A stretch of DNA of 64,000 nucleotides, from contig JAOBWM010000099.1 in NCBI GenBank assembly GCA_025463365.1, positions 1-64,000 of the forward strand, read 5' to 3'. The position numbers and the translations under genes are program-made. Of this stretch, positions 37,001-43,534 are shown piece by piece (position 1 is the first letter of the stretch; each line of letters begins with the position of its first letter). A model generated the notes under the pieces. The model did not search any database. It had not been told where the DNA came from and was given only the letters and a program-made list of their open reading frames with translations. The stretch is from Acidimicrobiales bacterium. GTDB lineage: Bacteria > Actinomycetota > Acidimicrobiia > Acidimicrobiales > Iamiaceae.

Positions 37001-37944
37001 TGAGCGATCGGATAGCGGGTGCCGTGCACCGTCGAGACCCCCGCGCCGGGCGCGAGCGGTGGCGCGGCGGCGGCCGACGCGAGGTGGTCGGCGACGGACG
37101 CCCGGACCGCCTGCACCACGCCACCAACGGTGGCGAAGCGGCGGGCGAGCCCGGCCGCGAAGGCCCCGTCCTGGCCGATCGGGAGGAGGTCGTGGCGGAG
37201 GTCCGGGCCGAGGGCAGCGGCCACCTCAGCGGGAGCGATGTCCTCGGCGAGCGCGGCCGCCGGCAGGTCGGGCCGGGTGTAGATGCGGTGGCCGCCGACC
37301 ACGCGCGTCTCGCTGCCATCCATCGCCTCGATCGCACGCCGCGCATCGACGCCGAGGGTCGACTCGCGGGCGAGGGCGAGCTGGGCGTCGAGGACGACAC
37401 CGGTGCCGCCTCCCGCCATGACGGCAGCAGCCGTGTGGAGGCCGATCCCGCCACGGATCCAGACGGGGGCCCCGAGGTCGAGGAGATGCTGCAGGAGGAT
37501 GAACGACTCGGTCGCACCGACCGCGCCCCCACCCTCGGAGCCGAGCCCGATCAATCCGTCGGCTCCCGCCGCGACCGCGGCGGCACCGTCGGAGGGCGAT
37601 GTGACCTGGACCAGGACGCGCCGGCCCGGTGCGGACCAGGCCGCGATCCGGCCGTCGAGCGGACGCCCGGCCGGGTCACCCACGTCGAGCACCACCGCCG
37701 TGATCGGTCCGACAGCGGGCACGTCCTCGGGAGCGAGGCTCGGCCCCGGCCGCAACCAGCACCCGTGCACCTCGCGCCGGGTCAGTTCGGCCAGCGCGGA
37801 ATCGAGCGCGGCCCGATCGACGGCATCGAGGAGTCCGGTCCCACCAGCGCGAACGGCCCCGGCGACCAGGGCCACGTTGGTGGAGCGGCAGGCATCAGCA
37901 GCGACGATGGCGTCGTTCGCTGGCGTTCGCGACTCCTCGTGCAC
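31030..37944 (-). CDS. Lipid/polyketide megasynthase: NPD-NPD-KS-AT-ACP-KR
   Basis: 2304 residues. The N-terminal ~640 hold two nitronate-monooxygenase-like FMN barrels. The first is shorter (ADGLIGLGSEGGGAVG), the second complete (YPIAQGPMTRVSD, FEGRECGGHVGPRSSF), which is the type used as enoyl reductase in PUFA synthases (PfaD). Then KS (about 660-1115; DAACASS, HGTGT, SVKSQIGHTKCAAG), AT (about 1215-1530; GHSYGE, CAFHSPV), ACP (about 1690-1765; DLSIDSIKRIEIV, the PUFA-type DSIKRIE motif) and KR (about 2010-2290; VVVFTGGARGIT, SVSGVFGNRGQSDYAAAND). The GTG start has GGGGGGAA upstream. First gene of a five-gene operon. Confidence 0.93.
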   Translation of the reverse strand: MHEESRTPANDAIVAADACRSTNVALVAGAVRAGGTGLLDAVDRAALDSALAELTRREVHGCWLRPGPSLAPEDVPAVGPITAVVLDVGDPAGRPLDGRIAAWSAPGRRVLVQVTSPSDGAAAVAAGADGLIGLGSEGGGAVGATESFILLQHLLDLGAPVWIRGGIGLHTAAAVMAGGGTGVVLDAQLALARESTLGVDARRAIEAMDGSETRVVGGHRIYTRPDLPAAALAEDIAPAEVAAALGPDLRHDLLPIGQDGAFAAGLARRFATVGGVVQAVRASVADHLASAAAAPPLAPGAGVSTVHGTRYPIAQGPMTRVSDRAAFASAVADGGGLPFLALALMPGDEVRELLVETAALLGERPWGVGVLGFVPAELRAEQLEVVHDVAPPVALIAGGRPSQAQPLEAAGIATYLHVPSPGLLDRFLKDGARKFVFEGRECGGHVGPRSSFALWDAQIERLLEVPDPERLQVLFAGGIHDARSAAMAAAAAAPLAARGAAIGVLMGTGYLFTEEAVAAGAIQPAFQDVAVTCDTTVLLETAPGHATRCVETDYVRAFASRRDELVAAGVEPKARWAELETLNLGRLRIASKALVRGDEGLEAVDEDHQRREGMYMIGEVATLRHEVTTIAALHADVSEGSAALASPASNGHLVVREPDREPSPLDIAIVGMDAFMPGSVGAEEFWSAIVAGTDAVTEVPAERWDVDRYYDADAFTKDAGRKTPSRWGGFLRRIGFDPLRYGIPPASLAAIEPVQLLSLEVAARALADAGYGERQFDRERASVIFGAESGNELAGAYGIRAFLPQLFGEVPAGLDDWLPSLTEDSFPGVLSNVIAGRIANRLDLGGVNYTVDAACASSLAALDAACKELRSGTSDLVLCGGADLHNGLNDYLLFASVHALSPTGRCRTFDASADGIALGEGIACVVLKRRVDAERDGDRIYALVDAVAGSSDGRHLGLTAPRKEGQQRAVHRALAQAGRSATSIGLVEAHGTGTVVGDRTEMATLTEVFAEHGVTPGAAVLGSVKSQIGHTKCAAGLAGLIKAAKAVHHAVLPPTANLVAPNPYYDAETSPFRFLDQARPWAEQTRHAGVSAFGFGGTNFHALVSSYDRGDRPAHGLVHWPAELFLIRAASVEQARSVTEDLGRVVAEIAASDPDGQRHSLRDLAFAVCRAGSGPVQVALVADSLTDLAAKLELAVAGTADPRAGVFVADGADPAAVPPTVGFLYPGQGSQRPGMLADLFVTFGGLDDLLRAGQPWLGALFPPAAFTREQRAEQLAAITATDVAQPTLGIASLAVTRLLGRLGIVPDVAAGHSYGELAALAAAGSFDDETLLALSAARGTAILDAVEQSGGDPGTMAAVELTREELGVRLAGWPDVVLANHNGPRQAVISGPTASVEAAAAAFEADGVRVKLLPVACAFHSPVIAVAREQFADHLDGVAVAPPRFPVWSNVTAEPYPSGDPAAISRLLAEQVTTGVRFVDQIESMYAAGVRVFVEAGPGRVLTQQVGKILGDRPHAMVATDVAGEPGVRRLLLAVAELATLGVAVDPMPLFSGRARPLDLASAPLPAPGWLIDGASVRTADGRPLANSLQPANTLPTLDLGGLAPMGPGTDEAGAVVLEYLRGVRDLVAAERDVMLRYLGAAVPATSAFGGTELGQVIAATAQSAIAPVTREPAPVVAELAVAVAVAVEDRPALSGAELLQAVQSIVSERTGYPMEMLDPDLDLEADLSIDSIKRIEIVGELAERIGLAGLDEAAVDEELVEELAQHKSLRAIVDWIEAMAGADPSSETVEATAAAHVAHEPEHPHEALPASAQRFTVRTELLGPAVPRGDLAGASVGIVAGADALTEAVRSVLVDRGSLVSMFAREPASAERRDALAELDVLIDLSTTALDSGTDARGVFDDIQPALLGKARRVLAVTVAVHPDGTATGVPGLMRAVARERHDALVRSIEVAASDLDGDLTPLAETLVDEVLDLDAPAAVSWAGGQRSTRTVGEGEDLAVPGDFGLPADAVVVFTGGARGITARVAEGLARTNPCHLVLVGRSAFPDADEDPRTAAAPDRQALRRALLEIGELKTPHEIEAACNRIEAAREMRQTKQVLESFGARVQYCSLDVRAPEFGELLDTLHATHGRLDGVVHGAGVLDDHFLRDKTAEGFDRVFGTKVEGARAILDRTHLGLRFVVLFGSVSGVFGNRGQSDYAAANDALDTLARTHDGADGCRVVSIDWGPWGGGGMVSPELEREYARRGIGLVDPADGVVALLHEVASPTGPSQLVVMRGAPEAFAPPADHTAASDDLVGGYTNSD

Positions 37945-38029
37945 TGGTTCCCCCCGGATCGTTTGGTTGTGTCGGTGCTGGTCGGTACCGCATTCGGATG
38001 CCCCGATCCAGGGCGACCGACCCTCGTGA

Positions 38030-38072
38030 ACCTTACAAGGTCACGATGTTGACCCCTAGGTCGAGTGACCTA
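38030..38072. promoter_or_regulatory. Clustered inverted repeats, probable operator/promoter of the lipid cluster
   Basis: Between the divergent megasynthase and WS/DGAT units lie two perfect inverted repeats, ACCTT-AC-AAGGT (38030-38041) and TAGGTC-GAGT-GACCTA (38057-38072). AAGGTCA-N5-TTGACC bridges them, giving four AGGTC-like half-sites in 43 bp. TTGACC (38049-38054) and TATGGC (38071-38076), 16 bp apart, could be the -35 and -10 of the plus-strand acyltransferase operon and would be covered by a bound regulator. GGTC-Nx-GACC symmetry recalls GntR/FadR- or TetR-type operators (inference). Confidence 0.6.
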
Positions 38073-38187
38073 TGGCTGGTGAGGACAGGCGTCCGTCCGA
38101 GGTTCCACCGACGGTGGTGGCTCTCGCGGCCGACTGCTGCCATGCTGGGCGCCCGAAATGGTCAGGTTCGTCGGTACGGGGGCAGGG

Positions 38188-39594
38188 GTGCAACGACTCG
38201 CAGGAAGTGATGCCGGCTTCCTCTTCGTCGAGGGCCCGACCATGACGTCGGTGTGCCTCGACCTGGTGGAGCTCGGTCCCGACAGCACCGGTGACGGACC
38301 CGTCACCACGGCTGGGCTGCGTTCGATCTTGCGCGATCGCCTCCCCTTGCTCCCGTCGTTCCGCTGGCGGCTGGAGCGGGTCCCCCTCGGCGTCCACCAC
38401 CCGGTGTGGATGGAGGATCCGGACTTCGACCTCGACTACCACATCCGCCAGACCGACCTTCCGGCGCCCGGCGGGCCCGACGAGCTCGATGCCCTGGTGG
38501 CCGGCCTCCTGCCCGAGCTGCTCGACCTGCGCCATCCGTTGTGGCAGATCCTGCTGGTCGACGGCCTCGACGGCGGCGGGCAGGCGCTCGTGTTCCGATT
38601 CCACCACTCGATCGCCGACGGTGCCGCCCTGATCACGACCCTCGACCACCTGTTCTCACCGGTGCCCGACGACGTCACCGATCCCTGGCAGCCCGAGGAG
38701 CCCCGACCGGCGCGCCTCCTGGCCCGGAGCCTGCGCGAACAGGCGCACAACTGGGCCGAGGTGCCGCGCCTGTTGCGGACGACCCTCGCCCGGTTCAAGG
38801 CCGTCGAGCAACGGCGCGAGGAGGCCGCGGCCGTGGTCCCCCGTGCCATGGCCGATGCCCCGGCCAGCGTGCTCAACGACAGCTACACCGCGGACCGCGC
38901 CTACGCCCGGCTCGTGCTCGCCACCGCGGACCTCCAGCGCGTGAAGGCGGCCGCCGGCTGCACCCTGAACGACGTCGTGCTGGCGGTGGTCGCCGGCGGC
39001 CTGCGGTCCTACCTGACCGAGCGCAGCGCCCTCCCCGAGCGGGCCCTCGTCGCCAACGTCCCGGTCGCCAACGAGCCACCCGGCGCGCCACCACGCCAGC
39101 ACGGGAACCGCTTCGCCAACTTCTTCACGACGCTCGCCACCGACGTCGACGACCCGGTGGAGCGCCTCGCCGCCATCGCCGCCGGGACCATCGAGGCCAA
39201 GCTCCAACTCGACCTCCAGGGCCGCGACACGTTCCCCGCGTGGCTGGACCGGCTGCCACCGGCCATCGCCGAACCGGCGGCGCTGGCGATGGCGCGTCGC
39301 AGCCGCCGGCGCGAGGACGCCGCCGACTTCAACGTGCTGGTCTCGAACGTCCGGGTCACCGCACCGGCGTGGGCCGTCGACGGGCATCGGGTCGAGCGCA
39401 TCTTCATGTCGGGGCCGGTGGCCGACGGTGCCGGCCTCAACGTGACCATCACCGGCTACGGCACCGACCTCCACATCGCCCTGGTGACCAACGCCCAGGC
39501 CGTCGAGGAGCCCGACGCCCTGGCCGATGCCATGGTGGCGGCGCTCGACGAGTTGGTCGCGGCCCGTCCCTCCGAGCCGGCAGAGGTCTCCTGA
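38188..39594 (+). CDS. Wax ester synthase/diacylglycerol acyltransferase (WS/DGAT), copy 1
   Basis: 468 residues. The acyltransferase motif HHSIADG (HHxxxDG) sits in FRFHHSIADGAALI. Other family segments are SDAGFLFVEG, LPSFRWRLERVPLGVHHPVWMEDPDFDLDYHIR, LNDVVLAVVAGGLR, NRFANFFTTLATDVDDPVERL and FNVLVSNVRV. These enzymes join acyl-CoA to long alcohols or diacylglycerol. GTG 38188 (VQRLAGSDAGF) is chosen by analogy with copy 2 and a GGGGGCAGG just upstream; an ATG at 38158 would add 10 residues. Coupled to copy 2 with a 1-bp gap. Confidence 0.9.
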   Translation: MQRLAGSDAGFLFVEGPTMTSVCLDLVELGPDSTGDGPVTTAGLRSILRDRLPLLPSFRWRLERVPLGVHHPVWMEDPDFDLDYHIRQTDLPAPGGPDELDALVAGLLPELLDLRHPLWQILLVDGLDGGGQALVFRFHHSIADGAALITTLDHLFSPVPDDVTDPWQPEEPRPARLLARSLREQAHNWAEVPRLLRTTLARFKAVEQRREEAAAVVPRAMADAPASVLNDSYTADRAYARLVLATADLQRVKAAAGCTLNDVVLAVVAGGLRSYLTERSALPERALVANVPVANEPPGAPPRQHGNRFANFFTTLATDVDDPVERLAAIAAGTIEAKLQLDLQGRDTFPAWLDRLPPAIAEPAALAMARRSRRREDAADFNVLVSNVRVTAPAWAVDGHRVERIFMSGPVADGAGLNVTITGYGTDLHIALVTNAQAVEEPDALADAMVAALDELVAARPSEPAEVS

Positions 39595-39595
39595 C

Positions 39596-41065
39596 GTGCA
39601 CCGCCTGAACGGCGAGGACGCCGGCTTCTTGTACATGGAGGGCCCCGAACAGCCCATGAACACGATGGCGGTCGGGTTCCTCACCTCGCCGACGGGTCCC
39701 GACGGTCGCCCGCGCCCGCTCACCCTCCCCCAGCTCCGGGCCCACCTCGAGGCCCGCCTCGACCAGCTCCCGTCGTTCCGCTGGCGCATCGTGGCGGTGC
39801 CGCTCCGGCTGCACCACCCGGTGTGCGTGCGCGATCCCGCCTTCGACCTGGACTTCCACCTCCGCACGGCCACCCTCGCCGGCCCCGGGACCGAGCGCGA
39901 GCTCGATGCGCTCTTCTCCGAGGTGGCCGAGCGCCGGCTCGATCGGCGCCACCCGCTGTGGCAGGTGACGCTCGTCGACGGCCTCACCGACGGCCGCCAG
40001 GCGCTGATCGTCAAGTACCACCACTGCCTGGCCGACGGCGTCGCCGCCCTGACCACGTTCTCCCGTGTGTACTCCGACCAGGAGTTCCCGCCGCTGCCCG
40101 GCACCGAGCCGTGGAAGCCCGAGCCGCTGCCCGGTCGCCTGCGCCTCGTGGCCGATGCCGTCAAGGACCACCTCGTCGCGTCGGGCCGCCTGCCCCGCCT
40201 CGTCGCCCGCACCCGGCGGGGCGCCGCCGCCGTGAAGGCACGCCGGGCCACCGCCCCCGTCGACGTGCCGGGATTCAGCGGCAAGGCCCCGGCGTCGCTC
40301 CTCAACGACGCCTTCACGGTCCGTCGGGCCTACGCCCGCGCCGCGGTCCCGTTGCCGGAAGCCAAGCGGATCAAGGACGCGGCCGGTGTCAGCCTCAACG
40401 ACGTCGCACTGGCGACCGTCGCCGGCGCGGTGCGCCGTTACCTGGACGACCTCGGGGCGCTACCGGCCCAGCCGCTCCTCGCCAGCGTGCCGGTCTCGTT
40501 CGAGGCCCCCGACGCGCCCATCCGCCAGGCCGGCAACCGGTTCTGGAGCTTCACGACCTCGCTCGCCACCGACATCGACGACCCGTGGGAGCGGCTGGCG
40601 ACGATCAGCGCGGTCGCCGGGGAGGCCAAGGCCCAGCTCGACCTGTTCGGCGTCGACGTCGTCCCGACGTGGCTCGACCACGTCCCGCCGCTCGTCGCCC
40701 AGCCGGGCGCCCGCGCCCTCGTGGCGCGCCTGCGCGCCGACCGCGACCACGCCGACGCCAACATCCTCATCTCGAACGTCCGGGGGCCGGCCGAGCCGTG
40801 GCACCTCCTGGGAGCCACCGTTGACGACCTGTACGTCGACGGACCACCGAGCAACGGCGTGGGCTGCAACGTCATGCTCTGGAGCTACGCCGACCGTCTC
40901 CTCTTCGGCGTGCTCTCGTTCGCCGACGCCCTCGTCGCACCCGAGGACCTGTCGCTCGCACTGGTCGCATCGTTCGAGGAGCTCCAAGCGGCCGCCGACC
41001 GCCACCGAGACGGCGAGGCCACGACGTCCGCCACCGAGGGCACGGCCGCCACGCCGGTCACCTGA
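39596..41065 (+). CDS. Wax ester synthase/diacylglycerol acyltransferase (WS/DGAT), copy 2
   Basis: 489 residues. HHCLADG catalytic motif in VKYHHCLADGVAAL, N-terminal LNGEDAGFLYMEG, LPSFRWRIVAVPLRLHHPVCVRDPAFDLDFHLR, LNDVALATVAGAVR, ILISNVRGPAEPWHLLG and GVGCNVMLWSYADRLLFGVLSFAD. Copies 1 and 2 are clear paralogues but have diverged, so different acyl or alcohol preferences are likely. GTG 39596 is one base after the copy-1 stop. Together they could esterify the product of the adjacent megasynthase operon. Confidence 0.92.
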   Translation: MHRLNGEDAGFLYMEGPEQPMNTMAVGFLTSPTGPDGRPRPLTLPQLRAHLEARLDQLPSFRWRIVAVPLRLHHPVCVRDPAFDLDFHLRTATLAGPGTERELDALFSEVAERRLDRRHPLWQVTLVDGLTDGRQALIVKYHHCLADGVAALTTFSRVYSDQEFPPLPGTEPWKPEPLPGRLRLVADAVKDHLVASGRLPRLVARTRRGAAAVKARRATAPVDVPGFSGKAPASLLNDAFTVRRAYARAAVPLPEAKRIKDAAGVSLNDVALATVAGAVRRYLDDLGALPAQPLLASVPVSFEAPDAPIRQAGNRFWSFTTSLATDIDDPWERLATISAVAGEAKAQLDLFGVDVVPTWLDHVPPLVAQPGARALVARLRADRDHADANILISNVRGPAEPWHLLGATVDDLYVDGPPSNGVGCNVMLWSYADRLLFGVLSFADALVAPEDLSLALVASFEELQAAADRHRDGEATTSATEGTAATPVT

Positions 41066-41198
41066 GCGGAGCCACACGGGCAGCCATACCGGCAGAGACG
41101 GCGGCCTGCGCCCGTGGACAACTCCTCGAACTCACAGGGTTTCCCCCCTTCCTCCTCACAGCCGCGCACCCGTACGGTTGCTCGTGGAGGTGGTCGAG

Positions 41199-41528
41199 AT
41201 GCCCGAGTACGAGGTGACGCTGCGAGATCGCACGGTGGAGCGGGTGCAGGAGGCGGACGCGTACCAGCAGGAAGGGCAGATGACCACGTTCTTCCGCACC
41301 GCGTCGGCGCGCCAGGTGGTCGACACGTGGAGCACGCGCGTGGCCAGCTTCCGCACCGCCGAGGTACTGGTCATCCGCCGGATCGAGCCGGCGGCCGCCG
41401 ACCGGACGCCCACCGTGGATCTGGACGCGCTCGACGCCCTCGACGCCCTCGACGAGGTCCGGGAGCTGGATGGCATCGACCAGCCGGTGATGGCCGGCAC
41501 GGTCACGCCGTTCGTGCGCAGCGCCTGA
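41199..41528 (+). CDS. Small hypothetical protein with LDA repeat
   Basis: 109 residues, unrecognised. MPEYEVTLRDRTVERVQEADAYQQEGQMTTFF suggests a short beta-rich N-terminus, and later WSTRVASFRTAEVLVIRRIE. The region after PTVDLDA is a 9-bp in-frame repeat giving LDALDALDALDE. GGAGG 8 nt before ATG supports this start; TACGGT (41173-41178) is a possible -10. The gene lies 13 bp before the small zinc-ribbon gene. Function unknown. Confidence 0.72.
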   Translation: MPEYEVTLRDRTVERVQEADAYQQEGQMTTFFRTASARQVVDTWSTRVASFRTAEVLVIRRIEPAAADRTPTVDLDALDALDALDEVRELDGIDQPVMAGTVTPFVRSA

Positions 41529-41541
41529 CAGGATCGGCCCC

Positions 41542-41748
41542 ATGTCGCTGACCGATCCCGTGCCCGAGACGCAGACGTTCCCGTGCCCGCGGTGCCAGGC
41601 CGAGGTGACCGAGCCTTGGTACGGCCCCTGCGGACCGTGCCGCGGCGAGCTGCGGGCGACCCTCGGCGGCGAGGCCCGCGAGATCGAAGCGGCCGACTAC
41701 GTGCCCAAGGTGAACGTCACGCCCAACGCGGTGGCCACCAAGGACTGA
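41542..41748 (+). CDS. Small zinc-ribbon-like protein
   Basis: 68 residues with two CxxC pairs, FPCPRCQ and GPCGPCRGEL, spaced 15 residues apart as in a zinc ribbon. The C-terminus YVPKVNVTPNAVATKD is uncharged and possibly unstructured. ATG is preceded by CAGGAT plus 7 nt, matching the cyclophilin gene context, which suggests a leaderless start. The stop is 5 bp from the convergent glycosyltransferase stop. Role unknown; nucleic-acid or partner binding would be a guess. Confidence 0.78.
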   Translation: MSLTDPVPETQTFPCPRCQAEVTEPWYGPCGPCRGELRATLGGEAREIEAADYVPKVNVTPNAVATKD

Positions 41749-41753
41749 GTCCC

Positions 41754-43328
41754 TCAGGAAGCGGGGACCGGGGCGAACAGGGCCACGGTGGAGGGCTCGA
41801 AGGCGTCGGTCGGCTGGGTGAGCAGCTCGGGCGGCCGCGCCTTGCCGAGCGTGTTGTAGATGTCGGTGCAGCTCTGCTTGTGGGTCGTGTACGCCGTGTC
41901 GAACACCAAGAAGATCTTGCGGTCGCCGGCGCGCTCGAGCACCTTGCGGGCGAAGGCTTCGGGGTTCGCCTTGGCGAGGCGCTGCGTGTAGTCGACCCAG
42001 TCCACGAGCTGGGGGCGGCCGAACGCGGGATAGGTGACCTGGTCGAAGTCGTCGCCCAAGATGCGCGAGGCCGACGGCCCCAGCTGGTCGGGGCAGTAGA
42101 CGACGAGGTCGCCCTTCGTACCCCGATCCCGAATCGCGGCGGCCGACTGTCCCGCGTCGGTCCGGTCGTTCCACGCGTTGCGCACCGAGCCCGCGCCGCC
42201 GAACAGGAGTAGGACGGTCAGGAGGCCGAACGCGATCGGCCGGCTGCGGATCTGGTCGATGCCGAGGGCGGCGAGGAGGAACAGGAACGGTACGAAGATG
42301 GCGGCGTAGCGGCTGGCGTAGGTGGCCCCGGTGGCGTAGCCGACGACGCAGGCGATGGCGAGGGTGCCGACGATCAGTCCGGCGAGCGGCCGGCCGATAC
42401 GGCGCGTACGTAGGTCGAGGTCGATGTGGAAGCGGTCGGTGGCCTTGCCGAACAGGCCGAGCGCGGCCAGGGAGCAGAGCCCCCAGCCGAGCAGGAGGGC
42501 CTCGGCCTGCGGGCCGCCGCCGAGGTCGGCCAGGGTGAACGTGACCATCTCGGTCGGGCGGACCGGCCGGGCCCACGGCGTACCGGTGTGGGCCCCCTGG
42601 TACAGCAGCGTCGGGAGCCAGGGCAGGAACGTCAGGGCGCCGGCGACGAAGGCCCCGACGACGAGGAGCGAGTTGCGCCGGCGCTCGGCGTTGCCCACCC
42701 GGTGCGCCCGCCAGGCGCGGTACACCAGGGCGAGGCCCGCCGAGGCGAGGAACCACATGGCCCAGTAGTGCGTCCACAACAGCGCGCCCACCAGCGCCGC
42801 GATCCCGGCCAGGCGCCACCAGGCCGGCTTGCGCAGGGCGTCGGCCACCAGGAGCCACCCGAGGAGCGACAGCACCATCTCCATGGCGTACATGCGCGTC
42901 TCGGTCCCATAGCGCACCGCGTAGGGCGACAGCGCCAGCAGCACCACGGCGTAGGTGACGACGCGAGGCCCGCCCAGGCGACGGGCCGCGACCCACAGCA
43001 ACGGAAAGACCCCGAGCGACCAGATGCCCGAGAAGGCGCGGACCGCGACGTTCCCGGTGCCGAAGAGCACCATCCAGCCATGGAGCAGGACGTAGTAGAG
43101 CGGGGGGTGGCCGTCGTGGCGGAGGGCACCGGGGATCTTGCCGATCGGCAGGCGGGCGATGTTGACGCTCAGGCTCTCGTCGAGCCACAGCGGCGAGCGG
43201 GCGACGAAGCGCAGCACCACGCCGGCCACCACGGCCACGCCGATCAGGATGATGACGGGGATGCGCCACGGGCCCCATCCGGTGGTCGTGTCGGGCGGTG
43301 TCGCGCCCTCGAGATCGGTGATGGCCAC
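41754..43328 (-). CDS. Glycosyltransferase family 39-like integral membrane protein
   Basis: 524 residues with about a dozen hydrophobic spans. The first extracytoplasmic loop has RSPLWLDESLSVNIARLPIGKIPGAL, the Asp-Glu pair being the catalytic motif of GT39/ArnT-type GT-C enzymes. Then DGHPPLYYVLLHGWM. These use polyprenyl-phosphate sugars outside the membrane. GTG 43328 (VAITDLEG) replaces a longer ATG because TAGCGT plus CGCCCGCC precedes it. The substrate donor could come from the nearby polyprenol-phosphate-mannose synthase (inference). Confidence 0.88.
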   Translation of the reverse strand: MAITDLEGATPPDTTTGWGPWRIPVIILIGVAVVAGVVLRFVARSPLWLDESLSVNIARLPIGKIPGALRHDGHPPLYYVLLHGWMVLFGTGNVAVRAFSGIWSLGVFPLLWVAARRLGGPRVVTYAVVLLALSPYAVRYGTETRMYAMEMVLSLLGWLLVADALRKPAWWRLAGIAALVGALLWTHYWAMWFLASAGLALVYRAWRAHRVGNAERRRNSLLVVGAFVAGALTFLPWLPTLLYQGAHTGTPWARPVRPTEMVTFTLADLGGGPQAEALLLGWGLCSLAALGLFGKATDRFHIDLDLRTRRIGRPLAGLIVGTLAIACVVGYATGATYASRYAAIFVPFLFLLAALGIDQIRSRPIAFGLLTVLLLFGGAGSVRNAWNDRTDAGQSAAAIRDRGTKGDLVVYCPDQLGPSASRILGDDFDQVTYPAFGRPQLVDWVDYTQRLAKANPEAFARKVLERAGDRKIFLVFDTAYTTHKQSCTDIYNTLGKARPPELLTQPTDAFEPSTVALFAPVPAS

Positions 43329-43336
43329 GGCGGGCG

Positions 43337-43342
43337 ACGCTA
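43337..43342 (-). promoter_or_regulatory. TAGCGT -10-like element before the GT39 gene
   Basis: TAGCGT plus the 8-nt spacer CGCCCGCC and GTG (43328). The spacer is identical to those before 2947 and 51631. No ribosome-binding site. Confidence 0.55.
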
Positions 43343-43534
43343 CCCGTGCCCCCGCGAGCGCCCCAAGGCGCCCGCTCGGCCGATCCAGCACAGCGGTGGA
43401 GCCCCGGGGCCAACCAGCCTCGCCCGCCCGAAATGCCGGAGCCCCGAAGGGTCGTCCGGTAGGTTCGATCCGGCTCGCGCCCCTGCCGCGGCACCAATCT
43501 CATCGCCCCGACGCCCCAGGACGGATCTCCCGCC

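Noticed and set aside
31030-37944. Enediyne or ordinary modular PKS identity
   Set aside because: NPD barrels, the DSIKRIE-type ACP and the linked PPTase, WS/DGAT and GT genes fit lipid (PUFA/Hgl-like) synthases better; enediyne accessory genes are absent.
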